This document shows, one piece after another, positions 1 through 8,050 of a stretch of 12,367 bases of DNA (positions are counted from its first letter, which is position 1; each line of letters starts with the position of its first letter). The stretch spans positions 1 through 12,367 of the forward strand of contig JAJFLN010000796.1 of the NCBI GenBank assembly GCA_021772705.1. Reading direction: 5' to 3'. Origin of the DNA: Candidatus Cloacimonadota bacterium (GTDB lineage: Bacteria; Muiribacteriota; UBA6191; JACPRK01). The notes beneath the pieces were generated by a model, which did not search any database, was not told the origin of the DNA, and saw nothing but the letters and a program-made list of their open reading frames with translations. The translations under genes and the position numbers were made by a program.

Positions 1-90
1 CAGCCGCGGCCTCTCGACCGCCGCCGCATGACTCGGGGTCAGCGCGGTTCGCTAAACCTTCACTGTGCAAGACTTTCACTCGCTACACCT

Positions 91-110
91 CGGCGGTCTC
101 CCGCCGCTTT
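91..110 (+). terminator. Possible weak hairpin terminator of an upstream gene
   Basis: CGGCGG (91-96), loop TCTC, then CCGCCG (101-106) form a perfect 6-bp GC stem followed by CTTT. The T-tract is too short for a confident intrinsic terminator, and the gene it would serve lies outside the window. Apart from this hairpin and the 25-bp inverted repeat, I see no gene in 1-339. The short open frames there cross the palindrome and have no recognisable protein character. Confidence 0.2.
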
Positions 111-111
111 C

Positions 112-194
112 GGGACACACGACTGGACCCGAATTCCTGAGTTACCCGTGCTGCCTGGCAGCCGACCGCGAATTCGGGTCCAGTCGTGTGTCCC
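112..194. repeat. Perfect 25-bp inverted repeat with nested inner palindrome
   Basis: The arms at 112-136 and 170-194 are exact reverse complements over 25 bp. Each arm contains an EcoRI-like GAATTC at its inner end and GTGTGTCCC (or its complement) at its outer end. The 33-nt loop carries a second perfect palindrome, GCTGCC-T-GGCAGC (150-162), so the whole can fold as a two-tier hairpin or cruciform. No T-run follows, so it is not a standard Rho-independent terminator. A REP/BIME-like extragenic palindrome or a small mobile-element remnant is the likeliest reading, by inference. It lies about 145 bp upstream of the ppk start and could be the processed or protective 3' end of an upstream transcript. 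Confidence 0.8.
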
Positions 195-323
195 CGGATC
201 CCCACAGACATGCTCCCTCCCGGACCTGTTGGCGCTGCGGATGCGGTCAGACCTGACTAGCTATCGGCTACTCGACGTGCAACCATGGTAAATCGGGTGT
301 AGGGGGCTACCGGATGACCGGTC

Positions 324-329
324 GAGGAG
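324..329 (+). promoter_or_regulatory. Shine-Dalgarno site for ppk
   Basis: GAGGAG lies 10 nt before the GTG at 340 and 16 nt before a second in-frame GTG at 346. The spacing favours the first GTG. The predicted N-terminus, with FFNRELSWLRFNERVLEEA starting around residue 15, is in register with other PPK1 proteins from either start. I see no convincing sigma-70 promoter between the upstream inverted repeat and this site. Confidence 0.5.
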
Positions 330-339
330 TGATCTGAAG

Positions 340-2586
340 GTGGTTGTGGCGAAGGATGCCAAGCTCGACGCCAGGGCGAGGTTCTTCAACCGTGAGCTCT
401 CATGGCTTCGGTTCAACGAGAGAGTCCTGGAGGAAGCCCTCAAGGAGCGCCAACCTCCCCTGGAGCGGCTGAAGTTCCTCTGCATCTTCGGCAACAACTT
501 AGACGAGTTCTATATGATCCGCGTCGCCGGTCTGAAGCAGCAGCTCGGGGCATCGGTGCTGGAGTTGTCCCCCGATGGAATGTCGCCGAAGGAGCAGCTG
601 AAGCGGATCTCGGACATGTCCCATCAGCTGGTGGAGCGGAAAGTCCGGTGCATGCTGGATGACGTGATGCCCCTGCTGCGGACGCATGGCATCTTCGTTC
701 ATGAGTATCAGTCCCTACCTCAGGAGACCCGGGAGATAGTCGACGAGTACTTCCGTCGGGAAGTTCTACCGGTCCTGACGCCTCTGGCGGTCGATCCTGG
801 CCATCCCTTTCCTCACCTGCTCAACCTGGGTTTGAACCTGGGCTTCCTGCTGGAGCCCAGGGACGGGGAGGGCGAGGAGCTCTTCGCCGTGCTGCAGGTC
901 CCCAGCGTCCTGCCGAGGCTCATTCCGTTGCGGGACATGGTGGGGGGTTACAACTACCTGCTGCTGGAGAATGCCATCTGCCAGCACGCCGATGACCTGT
1001 TCCCGGGATACCGTGTTACCAAGACTTTTCCTTTCCGCCTGACCCGGGACGCGGATCTCGGCATCGCCGAGGACGAGGCCGACGACCTGCTGATCACGGT
1101 GGAGCAGAGCCTGCGACACCGGAACCAGGGCGACGCCGTCCGCCTGGAGATCTCTCCCGATGCCCCGAGTGTCATTGTCGACAGCCTGATCGAAGACCTG
1201 CAGATCCACCAGCGGGACGTGTTCCGCATCGAAGGGCCCCTGAACCCCATGGACCTCATGGCCCTGACGGATCTGGACATGCCGTCCTTGAAGGACGCAT
1301 CCTTCACGGCCCGGGCAATCAGGCGAGAGTCCGGTGAGTCTATCTTCGCCCGGATCCGGGCCGGAGACATCCTGCTGCACCACCCCTACGACTCCTTTGA
1401 TCCAGTCCTGGGCCTGGTCTCGGAGGCCGCCGACGATCCTCGGGTCCTGGCCATCAAGCAGACCCTCTACCGGACCAGCGGCGACTCGGCCATCGTGAAA
1501 GCCCTGATGCGGGCCGCCGAGAACGGGAAGCAGGTGACGGCCATCGTGGAACTTCAGGCCCGGTTCGATGAGAAGAACAACATCGAATGGGCCCGGGCAC
1601 TGGAAGAGGCCGGCGCCCACGTCATCTATGGCCTCATCGGCCTCAAGACCCACGCGAAGGTCTGTCTCGTGGTCCGTCGCGAGGAGACCGGCATTCGCCG
1701 CTATGTCCACCTTGGTACGGGTAACTACAACCCGAAGACGGCCCGCATCTACACCGACATCGGCCTCATGTCGGCCCGGCCCGAACTCGGCACTGACGCC
1801 TCGGAGCTCTTCAACCACCTGACGGGATACTCGAAGTTCGAGAAGTGGCAGCGATTCCTGGTGGCGCCTCACAACATGCGAACGCAGCTCTATGAACTGA
1901 TCCGCCGGGAGGCGAACCACGCCCGGGAAGGCAAGGGGGGCAGGATCGTGGCGAAGATGAACTCCCTTTCCGATGAGAGGATCATCGAAGAGCTGTACGC
2001 AGCGTCCCAGACCGGCGTCAGCATCGACCTGATCGTCCGGGGGATCAGCTGCCTGCGGCCTGGTGTTCCCGGGCTGTCGGAGAACATCCGCGTGATCAGC
2101 ATCGTGGGCCGGTTCCTGGAGCACAGCCGAGTCTTTCACTTCGCCAACGGAGGGGATGACCAGATCTACACAGGCAGCGCCGACTGGATGACCCGGAACC
2201 TGGACCGGCGCGTCGAGATATTCTTCCCCATCGAGGATCCCGCGCTCCGGGATCGGATGATCAACGAGGTCCTGGGAACATGTCTGGCTGACAACGTGCA
2301 GGCCCGCGAATTGAAGTCTGACGGAACCTGGGTCCATCGAACTCCGGCGGAAGGCGAACCATCCATCGAGACGCAGGTCGTGTTGCTCAAGGAGGCTCGG
2401 CATGCCGTACCCCTCGAGACCTCCGGACTCCAATCCTCCGACGATTCTCGCCTGGGCAAGAAGGGCCGCAAGCCGATCAACGGAGGTCAGGCCGCCCGCA
2501 TGCGAAACCGAGGCCGCCGCAGGCGTGAGAGCGAAAAGGGCTCCCAGACCGGTCCCCTGAAGGTACCGGCTGCCCCAAATATCTGA
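340..2586 (+). CDS. ppk1: Polyphosphate kinase 1 (PPK1)
   Basis: Reversibly transfers the gamma-phosphate of ATP to growing inorganic polyphosphate, through a phosphohistidine, at the cytoplasmic face of the membrane. The 748-residue product has all PPK1 regions. The N-terminal domain carries NRELSWLRFNERVLEEA (17-33) and GNNLDEFYMIRVAGLK (51-66). The catalytic PLD-like domains carry ELQARFDEKNNIEWA (404-418), GLKTHAK with the autophosphorylated His at H438 (E. coli H435), and HLGTGNYNPKTARIYTD (457-473). LEHSRVF includes the second active-site His, H595 (E. coli H592). The start is a GTG with GAGGAG 10 nt upstream. The family is usually about 690 residues. Here the last 55-60 residues are a basic tail (KKGRKP at 707-712, RNRGRRRR at 722-729) not typical of the core enzyme. 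A MITE-like element begins 24 bp after the stop. No exopolyphosphatase or pho genes are adjacent in the window. Family assignment is essentially certain; the role of the tail is unknown. Confidence 0.98.
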   Translation: MVVAKDAKLDARARFFNRELSWLRFNERVLEEALKERQPPLERLKFLCIFGNNLDEFYMIRVAGLKQQLGASVLELSPDGMSPKEQLKRISDMSHQLVERKVRCMLDDVMPLLRTHGIFVHEYQSLPQETREIVDEYFRREVLPVLTPLAVDPGHPFPHLLNLGLNLGFLLEPRDGEGEELFAVLQVPSVLPRLIPLRDMVGGYNYLLLENAICQHADDLFPGYRVTKTFPFRLTRDADLGIAEDEADDLLITVEQSLRHRNQGDAVRLEISPDAPSVIVDSLIEDLQIHQRDVFRIEGPLNPMDLMALTDLDMPSLKDASFTARAIRRESGESIFARIRAGDILLHHPYDSFDPVLGLVSEAADDPRVLAIKQTLYRTSGDSAIVKALMRAAENGKQVTAIVELQARFDEKNNIEWARALEEAGAHVIYGLIGLKTHAKVCLVVRREETGIRRYVHLGTGNYNPKTARIYTDIGLMSARPELGTDASELFNHLTGYSKFEKWQRFLVAPHNMRTQLYELIRREANHAREGKGGRIVAKMNSLSDERIIEELYAASQTGVSIDLIVRGISCLRPGVPGLSENIRVISIVGRFLEHSRVFHFANGGDDQIYTGSADWMTRNLDRRVEIFFPIEDPALRDRMINEVLGTCLADNVQARELKSDGTWVHRTPAEGEPSIETQVVLLKEARHAVPLETSGLQSSDDSRLGKKGRKPINGGQAARMRNRGRRRRESEKGSQTGPLKVPAAPNI

Positions 2587-2610
2587 CGTGCAGGGAGACC
2601 ACCGGGAGCT

Positions 2611-2845
2611 AGGAGCATGTCGGAGAAATGGACCCGTGCCAACCCCTCGGGGCGGAGCCAGAACAGGGAACAGAGAGCCGGAAACAGGGAACAGGGGACG
2701 GAGAATTTTCCAGTCAAGGAAGACCGCAAACTGGAGACGATACCTGCTCCTTCCTGAAGTCAGAGAGTCCCTTGCTCCCATCGGAGACCAAGGCCCTGAA
2801 TTCCCTGTTCCCGGTTGCCTATTTGCCTTTCCCCGACACACTCCT
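2611..2845 (+). mobile_element. MITE-like non-autonomous element, copy A (235 bp)
   Basis: This element lies between ppk and the permease genes. Its ends are imperfect terminal inverted repeats: AGGAGCATGTCGGAGAAA at 2611-2628 against the complement of 2828-2845, with 15 of 18 positions matching. Inside it is homologous to the 8051-8405 element read on the minus strand. The first 26 nt (2611-2636) match 8405-8380 at 25 positions, and 2783-2805 match the complement of 8122-8144 at 22 of 23. GGGAACAG-type repeats lie just inside both ends (about 2652-2700 and 2799-2816). It lacks about 120 bp that copy B has in the middle. TA precedes the left end, but TG follows the right end, so no clean target-site duplication remains. 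It carries no transposase. A short frame from ATG 2617 (SEKWTR...) stops after about 46 codons and is probably not a gene. Confidence 0.75.
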
Positions 2846-2868
2846 GGACTGTTCTTCCTCCTGAAACG

Positions 2869-4017
2869 ATGAACCAGCTCTCCTTCACGTGGAAGAACGT
2901 CACCCGGAATCCCCGGCGGACCGGGTTGACTCTCCTGTCGATGACGGCCAGCATCGCCCTGCTGACCTTGCTGCTCGCTGTGGAGGATACGATGCGGTTC
3001 TTCTCCCAGAAGGCCGAGCAGTCCCTCCGGATCTCGGTTCGTCACAAGACCGGTTTCGCCCTCCTGTTGCCCATCGCCTACAGGGACAAGATCGCCCAGG
3101 TTCCTGGCGTGGTGGCCGTGAACGGGTTCTCGTGGTACGGCGGTGTCTTCCGGGACCCGAAGCAGATCCTGCCCTCCATCTCTTGCGAGCCCGAGACGTT
3201 GCAGGCGGTTTGGGGCGACCGGCTCGAGGCGACGCCGGCGGAATGGGAGGCCTTCAAGAAGGATCGCATGGGTGCGCTGGTGGCTCCCCTGGTGGCGGCC
3301 CGGCACGGCTGGAAGACCGGGGACGTGGTGCCTCTGAAGGGCAACGTGCTCCCCTTTGATTTGACGTTCCGGATCAGCGGGGTGATGACGGATTCCTTCG
3401 ACCCCATGATCTTCCTGTTCCACCGGGACTATCTGGAGGAGGCGAAGGGCAACCCCGGTGAGGTGGGCAACTACTGGGTGAAGATCGACAGGCGTGAGAA
3501 CGTGACCCCGGCGATCAACCAGATCAACGCCATGTTCGAGAACTCGACCCATCCGGTGGTGGCCGAGACCGAGAAAGGGCTCTTCGAACTGGTGACGGGA
3601 ATGATGCAGGTCCTGCGCCTGGTCGTGGTGGCCATCGGAACGGCGGTGGTGATCAGCATCATGCTCGTCGGGGCCAACACCATCGCCATGAGCGTGCGGG
3701 AACGAATGTCGGAGGTCGGTGTCCTGCGGGCCATGGGTTTCAGGCGCCATCACATCTTTACATTCTTGCTCGGAGAGTCCTGTCTCATCTCGATGATTGG
3801 CGGGACCATCGGTTCTGTCCTGGCCTTCTGGACCTGTCACTGGTCGGCCTCCTTCATTCCCGACCCGGTGATCGCCGCATTCCTCTCCAAGGCTCGCCCC
3901 GAGCTGATCCTGTATTCCATGAGCATCGCCGGAGTGGTGGGCCTGGCCGCCGGGGTGGTGCCGGCCGTGGGCGCCGTCCGTGTTCCCGTGAGCCACGCCC
4001 TCAGGCAGGTCGTATGA
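2869..4017 (+). CDS. ABC transporter permease, FtsX/MacB type (first of pair)
   Basis: A 382-residue integral inner-membrane permease of the MacB/LolC/FtsX superfamily. This class couples cytoplasmic ATP hydrolysis to periplasmic movements, as in lipoprotein sorting, peptide or macrolide export and envelope remodelling. The N-terminus MNQLSFTWKNVTRNPRRTGL is the family's usual basic start. It is followed by TM1 (about 18-38), a large periplasmic domain (about 41-247), and three C-terminal TMs (about 248-275, 298-322, 346-368). The hallmark segment RERMSEVGVLRAMGFRRHHI (277-296) lies between TM2 and TM3, where these permeases contact the ATPase. The ATG at 2869 is chosen because its product starts exactly like the family; an in-frame TTG at 2815 lies inside the MITE-like element and adds a non-family leader. 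There is no Shine-Dalgarno sequence: the 20 nt before ATG are pyrimidine-rich. The stop overlaps the next gene's start (ATGA). No ATPase or membrane-fusion gene is next to it; substrate unknown. Confidence 0.9.
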   Translation: MNQLSFTWKNVTRNPRRTGLTLLSMTASIALLTLLLAVEDTMRFFSQKAEQSLRISVRHKTGFALLLPIAYRDKIAQVPGVVAVNGFSWYGGVFRDPKQILPSISCEPETLQAVWGDRLEATPAEWEAFKKDRMGALVAPLVAARHGWKTGDVVPLKGNVLPFDLTFRISGVMTDSFDPMIFLFHRDYLEEAKGNPGEVGNYWVKIDRRENVTPAINQINAMFENSTHPVVAETEKGLFELVTGMMQVLRLVVVAIGTAVVISIMLVGANTIAMSVRERMSEVGVLRAMGFRRHHIFTFLLGESCLISMIGGTIGSVLAFWTCHWSASFIPDPVIAAFLSKARPELILYSMSIAGVVGLAAGVVPAVGAVRVPVSHALRQVV

Positions 4018-5180
4018 GCTCCGCCATTCCCCTGCGGTACAACTGGCGCAGCCTGCAGGTCCGGTGGGTCACGACTCTCCTGACCCTGGGCGGCGTGGCG
4101 CTGGTGGTGGCCACCTTCGTCGCCCTGATGGCGCTGGCGGCGGGCCTGTCCCACGCCATCGGCTCCCAGGCTGATCCCAGGAACGCCGTACTCCTTTACC
4201 GAGGCAGCATCTCGGAGGCCATGAGCCGCGTGACGGTGGACCAGTACCAGAACCTACGCTTCCTTCCACAAATCGCCACCGACGAGAAGGGGGACTCACT
4301 GGCCAGTCTGGAGTCCTTCGTCCAGGTCAATCTGCCCCGTCGCCGGGGAGGCGAGGCCATGGTGGTCATGCGAGGCATGCGTCCCGTCGGTCTGAAAGTC
4401 CACGACCAGGTGAGGCTGCAGCAGGGGACCTGGTTCCTGCCTCAGTCGAGTGACTGTGTGGTCGGAACCGGACTGGCGGAGAGGCATCCTGGCGTGGCCG
4501 TGGGCAAGAGTATCCGCCTCGGCCGGAGGGACCTGCGGATCGTGGGCATCTTCGAGGCGGGCGGATCGGCGCTGGAGTCCGAGATCTGGGCCGATCTGGA
4601 TGATGTGGTCTCTGGTGCTGGCCGGGACTGGTACAACTCCGTGTCCGTGCGCCTCTCGTCACGGGAGGAGTTTCCTGCCTTCAAGGCAGCCGTGACGGGG
4701 GACCCTCGGATCGATCTGGGAGTGAAGACCGAGCTGGACTACTACAAGGACCAGGCCGGCAGCGCCGAGGGCTTTCGGATACTGGGGTTGATCGTCTGCT
4801 TCTTCATGGCCATCGGGGCCGGACTGGCGGAGATGAACACCATGTACGCCGCCATCGGTTCCAGGACCCGGGAGATCGGTACCCTCAGGGCCCTCGGCTT
4901 TGGCCGTGGAGCCATCCTGATCAGCTTCCTGGCGGAGTCCGTCTTCCTGGCCCTGCCTGGGGGACTCCTGGGCTGTCTCATCGGATCGAGCTTTGATGGT
5001 TTCACCACATCGGTGCTGAGCTTCGCCACCGTGTCGGAGGTGTCATTCCAGTTTCTTGTCACTCCCGAGATTCTGCTGTCAGCCTTCGCGTTCAGCCTGG
5101 GGCTGGGATTGCTGGGGGGAATGGCCCCCGCCGTGGCGGCAGCCCGTACTCCTGTGCTGAAAGCACTGCGGAAGGTATGA
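4014..5180 (+). CDS. ABC transporter permease, FtsX/MacB type (second of pair)
   Basis: A 388-residue permease with the same four-TM layout as the preceding gene: TM1 about 20-44, a periplasmic MacB-PCD-like domain about 45-252, then TMs at about 253-276, 299-324 and 350-375. The coupling segment SRTREIGTLRALGFGRGAIL (283-302) and a closing motif APAVAAARTPVLKALRKV match the FtsX-like permease domain. Its ATG is embedded in the ATGA overlap with the first permease stop, so the two are translationally coupled and probably form a heterodimer, as LolC/LolE do. The periplasmic domains of the two proteins are clearly different, which argues against recent duplication. No ATP-binding subunit gene lies in the window on either strand; it must be supplied from elsewhere or be lost. 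The HEAT/FecR-like gene follows 63 bp downstream and may share the transcript. Substrate cannot be told from sequence. Confidence 0.92.
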   Translation: MSSAIPLRYNWRSLQVRWVTTLLTLGGVALVVATFVALMALAAGLSHAIGSQADPRNAVLLYRGSISEAMSRVTVDQYQNLRFLPQIATDEKGDSLASLESFVQVNLPRRRGGEAMVVMRGMRPVGLKVHDQVRLQQGTWFLPQSSDCVVGTGLAERHPGVAVGKSIRLGRRDLRIVGIFEAGGSALESEIWADLDDVVSGAGRDWYNSVSVRLSSREEFPAFKAAVTGDPRIDLGVKTELDYYKDQAGSAEGFRILGLIVCFFMAIGAGLAEMNTMYAAIGSRTREIGTLRALGFGRGAILISFLAESVFLALPGGLLGCLIGSSFDGFTTSVLSFATVSEVSFQFLVTPEILLSAFAFSLGLGLLGGMAPAVAAARTPVLKALRKV

Positions 5181-5200
5181 GGCTGGGGCAGCTCACCCGG

Positions 5201-5239
5201 TATGATAGGAGGAGTTGACCGTCCCTGAGGGGCGGGGAG
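5201..5239 (+). promoter_or_regulatory. Possible -10 box and Shine-Dalgarno before the HEAT/FecR-like gene
   Basis: The 63-bp gap holds TATGAT (5201-5206), a good -10-like hexamer, but the bases 17-18 nt upstream do not resemble TTGACA. A promoter here is therefore doubtful and read-through from the permease genes is equally possible. GGGGAG (5234-5239) precedes ATG 5244 by only 4 nt, a tight but usable spacing. The strong AGGAGG at 5207-5212 has no in-frame start at the right distance, because an in-frame TGA at 5226 blocks earlier starts. Confidence 0.3.
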
Positions 5240-5243
5240 CGTC

Positions 5244-8039
5244 ATGCGCCATCAGGATCGTCTCGTCAGCAGCCTGTCCCATCAGGATCTCCACTACCGG
5301 GCCTACGCCGCCCGGCAGATGGAGAGGCTCTGCATTTACTTTGACTCCGAGGACCTGATCGGGACTGTCCGATCCTCCTGGCACGAGGCTCCTGGACCCA
5401 TGGCGGTGCACTACCTCTGCGCCTATAACGATCTGCTGCCCAGGCACCTGAGGAGTCTTTACGAGCCCGGCAGATCCCTGGTCCATTCCCGGGTCGTCTC
5501 CAGCGCTGGCAGGTCCCGGCCCGGGGCAGGTTCGACTCGGCCCGATGGTCAGGAGGCCCTGACCCGGGCGGCGAATCAGGCCACGGAGCCCTGCATCCAG
5601 GCCCTGCGAAAGCGCATCGACGGCGTGAAGGACCGGGAGAAGCGAGTCCTGATGGGAACCCTGTCCCGGTTCCGGCACACGGAGGTCGAGGCCTGCCTGA
5701 CGGGGATGCTCGGCGACGACAGCTTCGGCGCCATCGCGGCGTTCCTCCTGACGGCCAACTTCGGCATCCTTGCGGACGACAAGGTTCTCGGCAGGATCGA
5801 GCAGGTCTGGGACCGGGACCTCCTGCCTCAGTACATCCTGCCGCTCCGCTATCTGCCCACAGAGGGCAGCTTTGACGTGTTGAAGCGGGCCGCGGCCCAC
5901 AAATCGCCGGCGGTGCAGTGGTTGACGGCCACCTGCCTGGATCGGTACGGCGATCACGACCTGAAGCCCGTGGTGGAGACCCTGTTTCAGACTCAGCTCG
6001 GATGGGCCATCGTTCACTCCCTGGAGTCCCTGGCCCGGCTGGGCCGGAGCAAGCTGGGACTTCCCTTCGTGAAGCAGGCCCTGGAGTCCTTCGAGCATCC
6101 TCTCGTGCGCATCGCGGCCCTGAAGGCTCTGGTCGAGGTCGGAGGCGGGGACTCCCTGGACATCTGCTTGAAGGAGATCGGCCGGCCCGGATCGTCTCAC
6201 CAGGTTGCCCAGGCCATGACGTCATTCCTTCAACTCGGAGCGCCTCCCGAGCTCCGTTGCCAGGTGTTCGCACCTCTGTTGAAGTCGAGCAATCTGGAGG
6301 TCACGACCCAGGCGATCCTGGGCCTGATCGGGGCCGACGATCAGCTGGCGGGACGGGGCATCCGGGATCTGATCGTCGAAGGCAGCGAGGACGAGCGGCT
6401 TCAGGCGGCCTACTGCCTCGGCTACTACCCGGGAGAGTCATCTGTCCGGGTGCTGGATCACCTCATCCGGACCGACGCGAGCCCGGCGGTGCGCCTCCAG
6501 GCCCTGCGAGCCTGCGCCTACTATGAGCCCACGGACTTCCTCCTGGAGCGACTCATCTCCTACCTGGATCTGGAAGAGGATCGCCTGGTGATGGACGCCA
6601 TCCGTATTCTCTCCAACGTAGGAGGCGAGTGCGAGAAGGAAGTCATCCCCGCCCTGGCGACGGTGGCCCGGTACGGTGGTTCCGGACCGCTGCGACGCCT
6701 CGCCAATCGGGGGCTGGGCCAGTTCGAGACCCGGCTGGCCCGAAGTCATCTGGAGGAGGCCCTGTCCAACGACAGCTCGGACCCCGATTCACTCCTGGGA
6801 GCCATTGAGGGACTGGGCTGGGCCTCGCCTCCGGCTCCCGATACGGAGGGACTCGTGAAGCTCCTGGACCATCCTCTGGCCTCCATCCGGGCTGCCAGCG
6901 CTCGGGTCCTCTATGGCTGGGCGAACCTGGATGGACTGGCGGTGTTGCCGAAGCTTCTGGAGGGATCCGGCTCCGAGGCCCGGGAAGCGGTGCGGGCCAT
7001 GGAGGAGATATCCGTCATCAACGATTACCTGCTGATGGGGCCTCGTTTCGCCAGCCTGGCGGAGAAGCTGAAGGCCCGGTTGCGCACGAGCGAGTATCTC
7101 GAGTTTTCCCGCCGCGAGCTACAGCTGGGAACGCTCCGGGAGGGAGCCTCCGAGGCCGTGGACCCCCACGAGGCGGTACAGAGCCGGACCGAACTGGCCG
7201 CTGACGGGCTGGCTGGAGAGGGCAGGACGGCGAGCCAGTTGCTGGCCGATATCGAGGAGGCCCAGAAGCGATATCCGACGGCCGATGCGGGCCGGCGGCG
7301 CAAGACGGCCACCCAGGCGCACCCCCCGGTTCCGGGTCCGGAGGATCGCCTGTCGACGGCGCCGGAGCGCTGGCGATGGCTGGTGCCTGTCGCCGGTGTC
7401 TGCGCCGGTGCCCTCATCTTCGCCGTCCTGGGCAAGACCCTGACCTCCAGCGGCGGCGGCGAGTCGCTTTCGCCGGAGGCGACGGAGACGCAGGAGATGG
7501 AGGCCTTCGGGCAATCCCTGGCCATCGGTTCCATCCGGGGAGTGGTCCGGTCTCTTCCCACGGGGGGAGGCAATGAGGAGGTACTGGGGCCAGACTCCCG
7601 GGTCAATCCCGGCGACCGGGTCGAGGCCGATGACGGCGGGGCGATACAGCTGGGCTTGAAGCCGAAGGGCAACGCTCTCTTCCTGCAGGGACCCGGCGGC
7701 TTTAGCTTCAGCGGCCTGGCCGTGGAGTCCGCCGAGCGTCGACTCGTCCTGGTCAGGGTCAGCGACATTCAGGGCCGTCTCGTCTTCGACCTCAAGTGGG
7801 GCCGCCCCCGAGTGGAGCTGGTCCTGGGCAACTTCCGGATCAAGGCATGGAAGGGCCTCTACTCCATCAGCAACGGACCGAAGGGCGCCGCCGTATCCGT
7901 GGCGGCCGGGCGAGTCGAAGTGACGGACAAGCTGGATCAGTACACCCTGGTGACGGAGAACCAGGAGTTCCGATTCCTGACCACCGACGAGACAGGCAAG
8001 CTGGCGGACTTCGATCCCTCAACGGTGCGCTGGCGGTAG
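5244..8039 (+). CDS. HEAT-repeat protein with one membrane segment and C-terminal FecR-like domain
   Basis: A 931-residue protein of three parts. Residues about 110-615 are helical HEAT/PBS-type repeats, seen as recurring units such as HPLVRIAALKALVEVGGGDS (285-304), ERLQAAYCLGYYPGESSVRV (384-403) and ASIRAASARVLYGWANLDGL (546-565). Such repeats serve as protein-binding scaffolds. Residues 616-708 are a charged, probably flexible linker. A single hydrophobic segment, LVPVAGVCAGALIFAVLG (713-730), follows RRRK and ERWRW, so by the positive-inside rule the HEAT part is cytoplasmic. The remaining ~195 residues would then be periplasmic. They carry a beta-rich FecR-like pattern (about 760-905), including GSIRGVV (762-768), VNPGDRVEADDGGAIQLGL (787-805) and AAVSVAAGRVEVTD (882-895). 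ATG 5244 is the first start after an in-frame stop. The stop TAG (8037-8039) lies 11 bp before the MITE-like element. A transmembrane scaffold or anti-sigma-like sensor is a reasonable guess; no sigma factor gene is adjacent. Domain calls are by eye. Confidence 0.85.
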   Translation: MRHQDRLVSSLSHQDLHYRAYAARQMERLCIYFDSEDLIGTVRSSWHEAPGPMAVHYLCAYNDLLPRHLRSLYEPGRSLVHSRVVSSAGRSRPGAGSTRPDGQEALTRAANQATEPCIQALRKRIDGVKDREKRVLMGTLSRFRHTEVEACLTGMLGDDSFGAIAAFLLTANFGILADDKVLGRIEQVWDRDLLPQYILPLRYLPTEGSFDVLKRAAAHKSPAVQWLTATCLDRYGDHDLKPVVETLFQTQLGWAIVHSLESLARLGRSKLGLPFVKQALESFEHPLVRIAALKALVEVGGGDSLDICLKEIGRPGSSHQVAQAMTSFLQLGAPPELRCQVFAPLLKSSNLEVTTQAILGLIGADDQLAGRGIRDLIVEGSEDERLQAAYCLGYYPGESSVRVLDHLIRTDASPAVRLQALRACAYYEPTDFLLERLISYLDLEEDRLVMDAIRILSNVGGECEKEVIPALATVARYGGSGPLRRLANRGLGQFETRLARSHLEEALSNDSSDPDSLLGAIEGLGWASPPAPDTEGLVKLLDHPLASIRAASARVLYGWANLDGLAVLPKLLEGSGSEAREAVRAMEEISVINDYLLMGPRFASLAEKLKARLRTSEYLEFSRRELQLGTLREGASEAVDPHEAVQSRTELAADGLAGEGRTASQLLADIEEAQKRYPTADAGRRRKTATQAHPPVPGPEDRLSTAPERWRWLVPVAGVCAGALIFAVLGKTLTSSGGGESLSPEATETQEMEAFGQSLAIGSIRGVVRSLPTGGGNEEVLGPDSRVNPGDRVEADDGGAIQLGLKPKGNALFLQGPGGFSFSGLAVESAERRLVLVRVSDIQGRLVFDLKWGRPRVELVLGNFRIKAWKGLYSISNGPKGAAVSVAAGRVEVTDKLDQYTLVTENQEFRFLTTDETGKLADFDPSTVRWR

Positions 8040-8050
8040 GGACTCGGACT

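Noticed and set aside
28..291. Short plus-strand frames in the ppk leader
   Set aside because: They cross the perfect 25-bp inverted repeat, have no ribosome site and no protein-like composition.
1..339. tRNA or other structured RNA gene in the left leader
   Set aside because: A GGTTCGC motif at 45-51 was considered as a T-arm, but no acceptor stem, anticodon arm or D-arm can be placed around it.
2815..2868. Upstream TTG start for the first permease
   Set aside because: It lies within the mobile element and would add an 18-residue leader unlike the family. ATG 2869 gives the standard FtsX-type N-terminus.
766..3996. A 1076-codon open frame on the minus strand running opposite ppk and the first permease
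   Set aside because: It crosses two well-identified plus-strand genes and the MITE-like element, and its product is rich in His, Gln, Gly and Asp with no domain. It is a by-product of GC-biased codon use on the other strand.
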